Source of the DNA: an uncultured Lachnospiraceae bacterium
GTDB lineage: Bacteria; Bacillota; Clostridia; Lachnospirales; Lachnospiraceae
DNA length: 53,889 nt
Assembly: GCA_910585465.1 (NCBI GenBank)
Contig: CAJUEW010000020.1
Location: 1-53,889 of the forward strand
Reading direction: 5' to 3'
Notes under the pieces: model-generated
What the model saw: the letters and a program-made list of their open reading frames with translations, nothing else
The model's database searches: none
Told to the model about the DNA's origin: nothing
Shown: in pieces, positions 1 through 8,454 of the stretch
How positions within the stretch are numbered: position 1 is the stretch's first letter
Layout of the letters: the number at the start of each line of letters is the position of its first letter
Position numbers and translations under genes: made by a program

Positions 1-3
1 AAA

Positions 4-111
4 TCAGGCGCATCTAATCTGCATGGAGCTGGTGCATCTAATTTGCAGGACAACATGGTAGCGAAGGGTCTCTGCAAGTGATTTATCGTCTTCTATGATT
101 AAAATTCGCAT
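4..111 (-). pseudogene. Truncated OmpR-family response regulator (N-terminal stub)
   Basis: On the minus strand an ATG at 111 opens a frame reading MRILIIEDDKSLAETLRYHV, which is the first beta-strand, acidic pocket (EDD) and first helix of a receiver domain. After 20 codons it leaves the family pattern, reads LQIRCTSSMQIRCA and stops at 4-6. The phosphoacceptor aspartate and the whole DNA-binding domain are missing. It lies divergently next to two promoters with identical operators (190-254, 1126-1190), so the intact gene was plausibly their regulator. The start could also be an upstream in-frame ATG near 146. The break may continue beyond the window's left edge. Confidence 0.72.
10..47. repeat. 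Two copies of a 14-bp unit with 24-bp period
   Basis: GCATCTAATCTGCA (10-23) recurs as GCATCTAATTTGCA (34-47). It lies exactly where the response-regulator stub loses homology, so it probably belongs to the sequence that broke the gene. Only two copies are inside the window. Confidence 0.6.
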
Positions 112-189
112 GAGGGGGTTCTGCCTTTCATTTTTGTATCCTGCCATTCTATTTGCAGTTTGGAATACTACTGATTATATCACAGGAAC

Positions 190-254
190 CTCTAAAAAAC
201 CTCTAAAAAAGCTTCTGCAGTTTAGAGATAGGTTAGAGGTTTGTGAGCTATACT
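190..254 (+). promoter_or_regulatory. Four-half-site operator and promoter of the VanY-like gene
   Basis: Two CTCTAAA boxes (190-196, 201-207) spaced 11 bp apart face two (T/G)TTAGAG boxes (221-227, 232-238), also 11 bp apart, followed after 9 bp by TATACT (249-254) as -10. Tandem half-sites at helical spacing overlapping the -35 region are typical of OmpR/PhoB-family activators. Every position recurs at a constant offset of 936 bp in front of the next operon (1126-1190). Confidence 0.75.
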
Positions 255-291
255 ATTATCCGGATATTGTAACAGTACTAAGGAGGAGGAT

Positions 292-1110
292 ATGGGGGCA
301 GGATATTACACCAAAAAGCAGAGAAAATATGAGCGAAAATTAAAAAAGGTGCTGCTTGTTGGGTTTTTAGCAGGACTGATAAGCGGATTATTGCTTGGCG
401 CACTGGTTTATATGATTGGAAATGTATGGAAAGAAAAAAGAAGTAGGGCTGAAAAATCTACGGAAAAAGGTAAGGAAGTTTCCGGACAGACATCGTTTCA
501 TGGAAATGCAAAGAAGGTCAGCTTAAATACAGATACTTATCCAGACAAAAAGGATGACTGGAAACTGGTACTGGTCAATGAATCCCATCCGTTGGAGGAG
601 GGAGGGGAGCCAGATCTTGTTGAAATTGTAGAAGACCGTTATGTGGACGCTCGAATTTTGGATGAGGCAAATGGGATGCTGGAAGATGCGGCCGTAGCAG
701 GGATGGACCTGTATATTTGTTCTGCGTACCGGGATTATGAAAAACAGTGGGAAATTTTTAATAATAGTATGGCAGACCGCCTTTCCCAAGGGTACGGGCC
801 GTTGAATGCATATGAAGAAACAAAGAAATCAGTTGCGCTTCCTGGAACAAGTGAGCATGCTACGGGGCTTGTGATGGATATTACCTCTGCACAGTATGTG
901 GAACTGGACGAGAAACAGGCAGATACAAAAGAGGCAAAATGGCTTGCCGCTAATAGTTGGAAATATGGATTTGTATTACGGTATCCGCCCGAAAAATCTG
1001 ATATAACAGGGATAATCTATGAACCCTGGCATTATCGCTATGTGGGATTGGAGGCAGCAAAAGAAATGACGGAAAAAAATCTTACCCTGGAAGAGTATGT
1101 TGGGTTATAA
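292..1110 (+). CDS. Membrane-anchored D-alanyl-D-alanine carboxypeptidase, VanY family
   Basis: A 272-residue protein with a basic N-terminus, one membrane segment (about residues 19-43), a polar linker and a VanY/peptidase M15 domain from about residue 105. The zinc-site signature is complete: SEHATGLVMD gives His189 and Asp196, and EPWH gives Glu244 and His247; the SAYRD motif carries Arg147. The family removes the terminal D-Ala from peptidoglycan stem peptides outside the membrane, and in glycopeptide-resistance clusters it lowers vancomycin targets. No vanH/A/X-type genes are nearby, so a wall-remodelling or general envelope-stress role is more likely than full resistance. AGGAGG at 281-286 fixes the start. 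Its promoter carries the four-box operator. Confidence 0.9.
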   Translation: MGAGYYTKKQRKYERKLKKVLLVGFLAGLISGLLLGALVYMIGNVWKEKRSRAEKSTEKGKEVSGQTSFHGNAKKVSLNTDTYPDKKDDWKLVLVNESHPLEEGGEPDLVEIVEDRYVDARILDEANGMLEDAAVAGMDLYICSAYRDYEKQWEIFNNSMADRLSQGYGPLNAYEETKKSVALPGTSEHATGLVMDITSAQYVELDEKQADTKEAKWLAANSWKYGFVLRYPPEKSDITGIIYEPWHYRYVGLEAAKEMTEKNLTLEEYVGL

Positions 1111-1125
1111 ATTCATCCCGTATTA

Positions 1126-1190
1126 CTCTAAGTCATCTCTAAAAAATAAGTAGCATTTTAGAGGGTGGTTAGAGGAATATATGATATTCT
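1126..1190 (+). promoter_or_regulatory. Four-half-site operator and promoter of the solute-binding/efflux operon
   Basis: CTCTAAG (1126-1132), CTCTAAA (1137-1143), TTTAGAG (1157-1163), GTTAGAG (1168-1174) and a -10 TATTCT (1185-1190). All spacings equal those at 190-254, so one regulator almost certainly controls both units. Confidence 0.75.
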
Positions 1191-1223
1191 GTTTTCAGAA
1201 TTTAAACATTGGAGGGAAAGCGG

Positions 1224-3458
1224 ATGAAATATAAAAGTTTTCAGAGGAAGGTGTGCATTTTATTTTCAGTGGTATTGATTCTGGGAAGCCTTGCCGGATG
1301 CGAAAAGAAGGGAACGGCAGGAAATATGGGCAGCGCAGAGGAAGAAGATGTCAGCGGTCGTGCGATGGGGCGCTATATGGAAGAAGAACTGTCTCTTCCG
1401 GCAGATTTTTCTTCCATCTATGATATGAAAAAGTTGGAAGACGGCTCCATACGGATGGCCGGATGTAGTGAAGACAGGGAAAGCGTGTGGGAGTCAAAGG
1501 ACTCAGGTATTTCATGGGAGAAGGTATACGATTTCCCGGATGAGATTCAGGACAATGTCCGCTATACGGCCGTTTCGCCAGGAGGCAGGATTGCATGTGC
1601 ATATGATGAGAGCCGGGATACCGATATGAAAGAAATCTTTTATATGATAGAACCGGATGGGTCATTTGGGAGGATTCCTTTTGAGCTTCCGCAGGCAGAG
1701 GGAGTCAATATGAACCTGGTTATGCAGATCCTGTTTGTGGGGAATGAGCAGATTCTGATTGGCGACGCGCAAGGCATTTTTCATTTGGTGAATGCCGCAG
1801 ACGGAAGTGTGGTACGGACATTTGAGTTCGGGAGTTCCGGAAAGCTGTATCTTGCTGTAGCAATGGGAAAAATGCTGCTTTTTCAGAGCGACTCAGAGAT
1901 CCTTTTGTATGACAGTGAGACTGGGGAACGAAAAAATACCGGAGAAGCAATGCAAAACGGAATCACAGAGAGCGGTATGCTGCGTGCCGCTGATACGTTA
2001 GACGTGGGAGAAAGTATTTATTATGTCACAGAGCAGGGGATGTACCATTACAGGTTTGGGGGAAGTGTTGTGGAGCAGCTGATAGACGGTGGGCTGAACT
2101 CGCTGGGTAGTTCTTCTGTGTATGTGAATACGCTGCTTATGCTGGACGAAGGGAATCTTCTGGTGGCAGAAAGCCACACCAACGAAGATGCAAAATCAAA
2201 GGCAGGATTATTAAAGTTCACATATTCAGCAGACACGCCCTCAAAACCTGATAAGGAATTGAAGGTATATTCTCTGTATGAGAATGATTCAATACGGCAG
2301 GCAGTCAGCCGTTTCCAGAAAGAGCATGCAGATGTGTATGTCCATTTTGAGGCTGCTCTGTCAGGAGAAGACGGTATGACCGTTTCAGACGCGTTAAAGA
2401 CGCTGACTACGGAAATAATGGCGGGAAAAGGCCCTGATGTACTGGTACTGGATGGGATGCCGGTGGAAACCTATGCAGAGAAAGGAATATTGAGGGATTT
2501 ATCCTCTGTGATTGAGGAGAATAAGGAGAAATATTTTGAGGATGTGCGGAATGCGTACAGGAATAAGCAGGGAGAACTGTGTGCGGTTCCTACAAGATTT
2601 CTAATCCCTATGGTTCAGGCTGGCAGTGCATATTATGTACCGGATGAAGATTTTAATACTTTTATGGAAAGGGCAGGTGTGTTAAATAATATGGAACCTA
2701 AGGAGGCAGTTTCCAGATTCTGGTACAGCAGCAGTGCAGCATGGCGGAAAGAAGATAAGACATTGGATGAATCAAGGGTTAAGGAATTTTTTGGGAAATT
2801 AAAACAGGCGTATGGAGAACCTGCAGCCCCGGCAGAGGAAAATGAAGATTCCGCAACTGCGGGCTCTGCGCAGCCTAACAGGCTGGCAGAAGACGATATC
2901 ATACGGGGTGAATTTAAGATGCTTGAAGGGTCTTGGAATGTAAGCGCAGGGTTGTTCGGCACCAATCCGGATTATGCACTGCTTCTGGCAGTAACAGAAC
3001 AGCTGGAAAGCGGGAATTTCGGCTGCATGCCGGGGCAGGCGGAACATGTATTTGTACCGTCTGTGACCGTGGGGATCAGCAGTAAAGGCAGTCAGCCGGA
3101 GACGGCGGAGCAGTTTGTGAAATACCTGTTTAGCGGGGAAATGCAGAAGATTTCGCAGGGCAGCGGCCTGCCGGTACAAAAGGAAGCATTTAGAAGTATC
3201 ATTGACGGACATCAATACGAAGGAAATACGTCTCAGGTAGACTTGGAGGAAATCAGCTTTTCACTGGTTCCAAGGACAGAGGAAGAGATACAGAAGCTCA
3301 TGGGACTGGCGGAATCATTGAAAACGCCCGCATTGCAGGATGAAGTGATAAGGGAAGCGATATTGGAGCAGGGGGAGAAGGTGCTGAAAGGAGAGGCGGC
3401 CCCGGAGGAAGCAGCAGAGGCAGTTACACAGAAAGTGAACCTTTACCTGGCAGAATAG
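1224..3458 (+). CDS. Lipoprotein: N-terminal propeller-like region fused to an extracellular solute-binding domain
   Basis: A 744-residue exported lipoprotein: signal peptide with lipobox LAGC within the first 30 residues. Residues about 40-350 look like a beta-propeller, with an Asp-box-like SGISWEKV stretch and repeated LLxYDxxTG strands. From about residue 350 it follows family 1 solute-binding proteins (LKVYSLYENDSIRQAVSRFQ, then GPDVLVLDGMP and YAEKGILRDL). Ordinary sugar-binding lipoproteins have about 400-450 residues, so the N-terminal half is an addition, perhaps a second ligand or wall sensor. Two sugar-type permeases follow. The start is ATG 1224, 7 bp after GGAGGG (1211-1216); an upstream in-frame TTG at 1209 overlaps that site and was not used. 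Confidence 0.82.
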   Translation: MKYKSFQRKVCILFSVVLILGSLAGCEKKGTAGNMGSAEEEDVSGRAMGRYMEEELSLPADFSSIYDMKKLEDGSIRMAGCSEDRESVWESKDSGISWEKVYDFPDEIQDNVRYTAVSPGGRIACAYDESRDTDMKEIFYMIEPDGSFGRIPFELPQAEGVNMNLVMQILFVGNEQILIGDAQGIFHLVNAADGSVVRTFEFGSSGKLYLAVAMGKMLLFQSDSEILLYDSETGERKNTGEAMQNGITESGMLRAADTLDVGESIYYVTEQGMYHYRFGGSVVEQLIDGGLNSLGSSSVYVNTLLMLDEGNLLVAESHTNEDAKSKAGLLKFTYSADTPSKPDKELKVYSLYENDSIRQAVSRFQKEHADVYVHFEAALSGEDGMTVSDALKTLTTEIMAGKGPDVLVLDGMPVETYAEKGILRDLSSVIEENKEKYFEDVRNAYRNKQGELCAVPTRFLIPMVQAGSAYYVPDEDFNTFMERAGVLNNMEPKEAVSRFWYSSSAAWRKEDKTLDESRVKEFFGKLKQAYGEPAAPAEENEDSATAGSAQPNRLAEDDIIRGEFKMLEGSWNVSAGLFGTNPDYALLLAVTEQLESGNFGCMPGQAEHVFVPSVTVGISSKGSQPETAEQFVKYLFSGEMQKISQGSGLPVQKEAFRSIIDGHQYEGNTSQVDLEEISFSLVPRTEEEIQKLMGLAESLKTPALQDEVIREAILEQGEKVLKGEAAPEEAAEAVTQKVNLYLAE

Positions 3459-3475
3459 GAAGCAGCGGTGAGACT

Positions 3476-4336
3476 GTGAAGGATAATTGGAAAATGAAAA
3501 TCAGGGGCAGGAAAGATTTAAGAGGACTGCTGTGGATACTGCCGAGCCTTCTTGGAGTATCCGTTTTATATCTCCTGCCCTATCTGGATGTGTTCCGCCG
3601 TTCCTTTACCGGGGCGGTGGAAGAACAGTTTACAGGTTTGTATAACTACAGGAATGTGCTTGGAAATACAGCGTTTTTATTGGCGGTAAAGAATACGCTT
3701 CTGTTTACGCTAGTCTGTATTCCTATATTGATTTCGGCGGCCTTGCTGTGTGCGGTTCTACTGTTTGGCAGTAAATATGGGGGAATTTTAAAAAGTGCAT
3801 TCCTGATGCCGATGGCATTGCCGGCGGTATCTGTGGCTTTGCTGTGGAGGCTATTGTTCCATTCCCAGGGACTGGTTAATCAGTGGCTGGTTCGGTTTGG
3901 TACAGGGGGAAGCGACTGGATGAATACCGGAAAAGCGTTTTGGATACTGGTGGCCAGCTATATCTGGAAGAACCTGGGGTATGACATTATTTTATGGATG
4001 GCGGGACTCTCCGGGATTTCTGAGAGTATTTATGAGGCTGCGAGAGTAGATGGGGCAGGTGGATGGCAGTGTTTTCTGAGAATTACGCTGCCAAATCTAA
4101 AATCTTCCCTGTATACCATCACAGTGTTGTCTTTCCTGAATTCGTTCAAGGTTTTCCGGGAAGTCTATCTGGTTGCCGGGGACTATCCCCATGAAAGTAT
4201 CTATATGATGCAGCATTTGTTTAATAACTGGTTCCAGTCATTTTCCTTTGACAAATTATCGGCGGCGGCAGTGATGGAAGGCGGAGTATTACTGCTGGTG
4301 ATTCTGCTTTTACAGAAAATATGGAGGACGGATTAA
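3476..4336 (+). CDS. ABC transporter permease, MalF/UgpA-like
   Basis: An integral membrane protein of about 286 residues with six predicted membrane segments. The EAA loop of binding-protein-dependent permeases is visible near residue 190 (YEAARVDGAGGWQCFLRITLP). It should form the translocation channel with the next gene's product for the ligand bound by the preceding lipoprotein. The listed GTG start follows the lipoprotein stop by 17 bp; ATG at 3494 behind AAGGA is an equally plausible start. No ATPase gene is in the operon, as is common for Firmicute carbohydrate importers that borrow a shared MsmX-like ATPase. Confidence 0.9.
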   Translation: MKDNWKMKIRGRKDLRGLLWILPSLLGVSVLYLLPYLDVFRRSFTGAVEEQFTGLYNYRNVLGNTAFLLAVKNTLLFTLVCIPILISAALLCAVLLFGSKYGGILKSAFLMPMALPAVSVALLWRLLFHSQGLVNQWLVRFGTGGSDWMNTGKAFWILVASYIWKNLGYDIILWMAGLSGISESIYEAARVDGAGGWQCFLRITLPNLKSSLYTITVLSFLNSFKVFREVYLVAGDYPHESIYMMQHLFNNWFQSFSFDKLSAAAVMEGGVLLLVILLLQKIWRTD

Positions 4337-5196
4337 TGTATTTGCGGTTACATTTGGGAAGAAAGGCAATATGGATCATTTTAATTGTGCTTGCGCTCAT
4401 GGCGGTCTATCCAGTGATTTTTTTGAGTGTGGGCTCGCTTATGGGGGCAGATGAGTTGGAAGACTCTCTTGGGGCAGTGGTTTCCGGGACAGAAGGATAT
4501 GTAAGTTTTCCGATACTCCCCAAATATCCGACACTCCAGCATTTTGCAGAGGTACTTTTGGATTCTCCAGAATTTTTTGTCATGTTCTGGAATTCTATCC
4601 TGATTACGTTCGGAGTTCTTGGGGGGCAGTTTGTAGTAGGGACTATGGCGGCATGGGGATTTGCAAGATATGATTTTCCATGCAGGAGAGGTATTTTTCT
4701 GGTCTATATCATACTCATGCTGCTGCCGTTTCAGGTGCTGATGCTTTCAGATTATCTGTTGCTTGACCGCTTGCTGTTGCTTGACAGTCTATGGGCGATT
4801 ATTCTACCAGGTATGTTTTCTACATTTCCGGTTTTTATCATGTATCGGTTCTTTGCGGAGATACCAGACAGTCTGATTGAATCAGCGAGGCTTGATGGGG
4901 CCAGGGAGTGGCAGCTGCTCTGGTATATTGCACTGCCGATGGGCTCTTCCGGGATTATTGCGGCACTGGTGCTCGGATTTTTGGAATATTGGAGTCTGAT
5001 TGAGCAGCCGCTGTCATTTATCAAGGATAAAAGCAAGCTGCCATTGTCCGTTTTCCTGCCTGATATTACGATTACGGATAAAGCAGGGTTTATGTTTGCC
5101 GTATCCGTTATTACTTTTCTTCCGGCAATCATGGTATTTATGGGAGGCCGGGATTACCTGGAACAGGGGATTATGGCCGGGGCAGTGAAAGAATAG
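4336..5196 (+). CDS. ABC transporter permease, MalG/UgpE-like
   Basis: The second membrane-channel subunit, six membrane segments, EAA loop at about residues 180-200 (IESARLDGAREWQLLWYIALP). The start is ATG 4336, overlapping the stop of the previous permease (TAATG) with GGAGG at 4323-4327; the longer frame from 4321 would start inside that ribosome site. Translational coupling suggests equal synthesis of the two permeases. MalG-type subunits usually have a long periplasmic loop after the first helix, and residues about 30-75 fit that. Confidence 0.9.
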   Translation: MYLRLHLGRKAIWIILIVLALMAVYPVIFLSVGSLMGADELEDSLGAVVSGTEGYVSFPILPKYPTLQHFAEVLLDSPEFFVMFWNSILITFGVLGGQFVVGTMAAWGFARYDFPCRRGIFLVYIILMLLPFQVLMLSDYLLLDRLLLLDSLWAIILPGMFSTFPVFIMYRFFAEIPDSLIESARLDGAREWQLLWYIALPMGSSGIIAALVLGFLEYWSLIEQPLSFIKDKSKLPLSVFLPDITITDKAGFMFAVSVITFLPAIMVFMGGRDYLEQGIMAGAVKE

Positions 5197-5221
5197 CTCC
5201 AAATGCAGGAGGTGGCTTAAA

Positions 5222-6646
5222 ATGATCCGTAAAAAGGCTTTTGGAATTTTTGGAGGTTTTCTTGCGGTTATGCTTGTATTTACAATCTTGTCAAGGGCGG
5301 CAAGCGGCGCTGCGATGGCAAGGGTGGAGACGGTAAAGATATCGACGGGGACGATTGACCATAGAGTGTCTGCAAGCGGCAGGGTAGAAGCCGGAAAAGA
5401 GATTGCGGTATATACCGAGGGATCACAGAGAGTGGAAGAAATCTTTGTCAGGGAGGGACAGGTGGTAGAAGAAGGGGAAGTACTTTTTCAGATCAATCTG
5501 TCCGAATTGGAAGAACAGATTACTGTCGCCCGGCAGGATATGGAAAAGGCCCGGCTTCAGAATCAGGATATCCAAAACAGCAGGAACCAGGATCAGCAGA
5601 ATCAGGAGACGGCGAGAAACAGGGCTGCAGAAGATTATGATGCGGCAGTGCTTAAGGGGGAGCAGTCCATAGCAGAGGCAAAAAGCGCGTGGGATGCTGC
5701 AGAAGTGGCACTCCGGGAGTTCCTTGAGAGCAGCACCGATAAAATGTCATATAGTCAGAATGGTGAAGCGTCAGGAGAAAGCGGTCAGTCAGGGCAGATA
5801 GATGACAGTGCCGGCAGTGAGGAGGCCGGGGCAGAATGGGAAAGGAGAAAATCTGAATTAGAGCAGGCTGTGACAGATGCGAAACGGACATATGAAGAGG
5901 CGGTATCTTCCAAAGATTATAGCATACAGGAAGCAAAGAGGGCGCTGGAAGATGCGTCAAAGGGAGTAACTTTAGACAGCACGTTGGAGCAGAATGAGAT
6001 TACCAGACAGCAGGAAGAAATAGAGCTGAATAAACTTCTGGAACTTCAGGCCGCCGAAGGGAAAATTAAGGCGCCGGTCCGGGGAGCGGTGACAGAGATT
6101 ATGATAGCGGTGGGAGATTTTACTTCTGACGGAACAGCAATTAGAATGGCGGATGCTTCCGGAGAAAGTTATCTGACTGTTTCTGTGGACAGGACGGAAG
6201 GGGAGTTTATAAATATAGGAAGCAGCGTGGAAATCAAGGTTTCCGGGAAGGCGGAAAAAATTACTGATTATACAGTCACAGGCATTGTTGAGAATAAAGA
6301 AGATAAGTCTTTGCTGGATGTAAGAATTGACCTGCCGGAAGGAGTCCTGGAAACGGGGGCATTGGTGGAGGCCGAGATTATCCGAAAGCCGGAAAACTAT
6401 GCGGCGACATTGCCTGTGGAGGCGCTCCATGAGGAGAGCAGCGGATATTATGTGCTGGTTTTGGAGGAAGAACAGGGAGTGTTAGGAACAGAACTGGCAG
6501 TACGGCGCCTTGACGTGGAGGTACTGGATAAAAACGGTGCCGCGGCAGCATTGGAAGAAGGGGTATTGTCCGGGGAGCAGGAAGTTGTCAGCAGTTCAAA
6601 CAGGATGATCCAGGAAGGGGACAGGGTAAGAAAGAAGGAAAAATGA
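5222..6646 (+). CDS. Efflux adaptor subunit, HlyD/MacA family
   Basis: 474 residues with an N-terminal membrane anchor (about 5-25), a split biotinyl-lipoyl domain (RVEAGKEIAVYTEGSQRVEEIFVREGQ and later GKIKAPVRGAVTEIM), a long Glu/Gln-rich coiled-coil hairpin (about 95-265) and beta-barrel/membrane-proximal segments at the end. The family bridges an inner-membrane exporter to the wall or outer layers. AGGAGG precedes the start. The stop overlaps the next gene's start (ATGA at 6643), so the two are coupled. It sits behind importer-type genes, an unusual mixture. Confidence 0.85.
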   Translation: MIRKKAFGIFGGFLAVMLVFTILSRAASGAAMARVETVKISTGTIDHRVSASGRVEAGKEIAVYTEGSQRVEEIFVREGQVVEEGEVLFQINLSELEEQITVARQDMEKARLQNQDIQNSRNQDQQNQETARNRAAEDYDAAVLKGEQSIAEAKSAWDAAEVALREFLESSTDKMSYSQNGEASGESGQSGQIDDSAGSEEAGAEWERRKSELEQAVTDAKRTYEEAVSSKDYSIQEAKRALEDASKGVTLDSTLEQNEITRQQEEIELNKLLELQAAEGKIKAPVRGAVTEIMIAVGDFTSDGTAIRMADASGESYLTVSVDRTEGEFINIGSSVEIKVSGKAEKITDYTVTGIVENKEDKSLLDVRIDLPEGVLETGALVEAEIIRKPENYAATLPVEALHEESSGYYVLVLEEEQGVLGTELAVRRLDVEVLDKNGAAAALEEGVLSGEQEVVSSSNRMIQEGDRVRKKEK

Positions 6647-7773
6647 AAAAAAGCAGCATGAAAGCATATGGAGAATTTTTGGCGATAATAGCAGTGATTG
6701 GAATAGGGATGTTCCTGTTCTATCGGTCGGCTGCTTTCTGGGGAGAGCTGCTGCAAAACAGAAATAAGGTGCAGTTTTATCTGGAACAGTCAATAAACGG
6801 CCAGGAAGCGGCAGAGATTTTGAGGCGGGATGAGGAATTTAAAGAGGAAGGCGATCGGGAAAAGTCCGGAGCGATATCCGGATTCTGTATTTGGGGTGAG
6901 AAAAAGCAGGTTACCCTAACAAATGGGAATCTTTCAAGAAGTGCTGAGACGGATGTAATCCTGTTCTACGGAGATATAGAACTGCTGTTTGAGGGCTGTA
7001 GAGTACCGGCGAGGGATGATGCAAAAGGCTGCCTGGTGGATGAACAGATGGCATGGGAGTTGTTCGGGGACAGTCAGATTACGGGGAAGGAGATTTCTTG
7101 TGAAGGAATACCTTACATTATCAGGAGGGTTATTCCTGGAGAGAAGAAAATCGCGGTTTTTTCTGCGGGTGGTATGATTGACCAGGCATCGGGGGTTCAG
7201 GGAGGATTGAATCCAGGAAAGAGGCAGGAAGAGCAAACTCAGGAGAATCATAGCTGTCTAAGCAGGATTACAGTATTAAAACCGGAGGGGATCTCGATGA
7301 ATGATTTGAAATCGGCATTGAGCAGTCAATATGGGGTCACGGCGGAACTTCTTGATTTACAACTGCTGCGGGGTGTGGGTGGTTTTTTTGTGTTATTGGT
7401 ACCGGTTATTGTATGTGTATTTGTTCTCCGGTATTTTTATCAGCGCTATAAAAAGCAACAGGAATGGGTTTGGAAAGCGGTGATGGCTGCTGCTGGGTTG
7501 ATTTTACTCTTGCTGTCATTGTTCCTTATAAAGCAATGGGTGCAGATTCCATATGACTATATCCCGGAAAAATGGTCAGATTTTACCTTTTGGACAGAAT
7601 TGTGGAAGGAGAAGGCGGATGGTATGGAGTGCTTGATAAAGATTCAGAAATCCATTTTGGATTTGGAGTGGATAAACAGCCTTTTTAAAAGTATAATTTT
7701 GGGTGTTTTAGCAGGGGTATTTTTTGTAGCTGGAATTATACTGCTAAACCATAATGAGTATAATGTAGATTAA
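6643..7773 (+). CDS. MacB/FtsX-like membrane protein without ATPase
   Basis: A 376-residue protein with one N-terminal helix (about 10-30), an extracytoplasmic domain of about 210 residues resembling the MacB periplasmic core (DVILFYGDIELLFEGCRVP, then GCLVDEQMAWELFGD) and three C-terminal helices (about 245-265, 280-300, 345-370). This one-plus-three topology is that of FtsX/MacB-type mechanotransmission permeases. It is coupled to the MacA-like adaptor upstream, but no nucleotide-binding subunit is encoded in the operon. The assignment rests on topology and neighbour; sequence motifs are weak. Confidence 0.6.
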   Translation: MKKSSMKAYGEFLAIIAVIGIGMFLFYRSAAFWGELLQNRNKVQFYLEQSINGQEAAEILRRDEEFKEEGDREKSGAISGFCIWGEKKQVTLTNGNLSRSAETDVILFYGDIELLFEGCRVPARDDAKGCLVDEQMAWELFGDSQITGKEISCEGIPYIIRRVIPGEKKIAVFSAGGMIDQASGVQGGLNPGKRQEEQTQENHSCLSRITVLKPEGISMNDLKSALSSQYGVTAELLDLQLLRGVGGFFVLLVPVIVCVFVLRYFYQRYKKQQEWVWKAVMAAAGLILLLLSLFLIKQWVQIPYDYIPEKWSDFTFWTELWKEKADGMECLIKIQKSILDLEWINSLFKSIILGVLAGVFFVAGIILLNHNEYNVD

Positions 7774-7952
7774 TATATGACAAATCCATCTGATATGGGA
7801 TAGAAAAACTTTTGAAATATGGGATTCCGGGATTTATTCTATTGGTAGGGTAGGAACACAGTCGTAAAATATTTTGCGGCAGTTCCTAAAGCCGAAAATG
7901 ATGCTGCAGCTATAAAATTGCGGCATAACATATTAAGAATGGAGGAACTCAT

Positions 7953-8159
7953 ATGGAATATGGAACAGTGAAATGGTTTAATGCAAGGAGAGGCTATGGC
8001 TTTTTAACAGGGGAAGACGGCAATGATTACTTTGTCCATCACAGTAATATTGTGATGGATGGTTTTCGGACACTCAGATCAGGGCAGGCCGTAACATACG
8101 GGATTGAGAAAGACGATAAGGAAAGGAATGTTGCGGTAGACGTAAAACTGGTGGAATAG
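7953..8159 (+). CDS. Cold-shock-domain protein
   Basis: A 68-residue single cold-shock domain with both nucleic-acid-binding motifs, RNP1 GYGFLT (14-19) and RNP2 YFVHHS (26-31). CspA-family proteins bind single-stranded RNA or DNA and melt secondary structure. The start follows GGAGGAACTCAT. The 179-bp region in front has no other gene and is long enough to hold the structured leader usual for this family. The second RNP2 histidine replaces the usual phenylalanine/valine context, but the fold signature is clear. Confidence 0.93.
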   Translation: MEYGTVKWFNARRGYGFLTGEDGNDYFVHHSNIVMDGFRTLRSGQAVTYGIEKDDKERNVAVDVKLVE

Positions 8160-8212
8160 CCGGTTATGGATAAGAAAAGTCAGTTGAAAATTTAGCTGTT
8201 TAAGATGTAAAT

Positions 8213-8268
8213 AATAGAAACACCGGCGGACACAGTACAGAGCCATTCCAGGGTGTTTCTATTTTTGT
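8213..8268 (+). terminator. Rho-independent terminator after the cold-shock gene
   Basis: AATAGAAACACC (8213-8224) pairs perfectly with 8252-8263 across a 27-nt loop and is followed by a T-rich tract. Confidence 0.7.
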
Positions 8269-8371
8269 TGTTTTCAGGATATTTTGACAGTCTTTTTTCA
8301 TATTTCTAGATTTTTATAATCGAACAATATAAATAAGGAATTCGTGACGGCTTCGAAATAAACTGGCCCAT

Positions 8372-8411
8372 GTGAGATTTCTGTGACATTTGGGTGATAA
8401 TATTATATAAT
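8372..8411 (+). promoter_or_regulatory. Tandem GTGA boxes and promoter of the two-component operon
   Basis: GTGAGATTT (8372), GTGACATTT (8383) and GTGATAATA (8394) repeat every 11 bp, then TATAAT at 8406-8411. The same boxes occur before the ABC genes at 10201-10280, so the operon is probably autoregulated by its own response regulator. Confidence 0.65.
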
Positions 8412-8454
8412 CCGATATAATCAGGAGAAAAATATAGTAAGGGAAGGTGAACAT

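Noticed and set aside
95..343. Open frame of 82 codons on the + strand
   Set aside because: It is antisense to the response-regulator stub and runs through the operator and into the VanY start; no ribosome site.
1351..1665. Antisense frame inside the solute-binding lipoprotein gene
   Set aside because: Composition (His/Pro/Ser-rich) is typical of reverse-strand shadows in GC-rich codons.
7774..7952. Possible riboswitch before the cold-shock gene
   Set aside because: Leader length is suggestive, but no known riboswitch core or clear terminator/antiterminator pair could be identified by eye.
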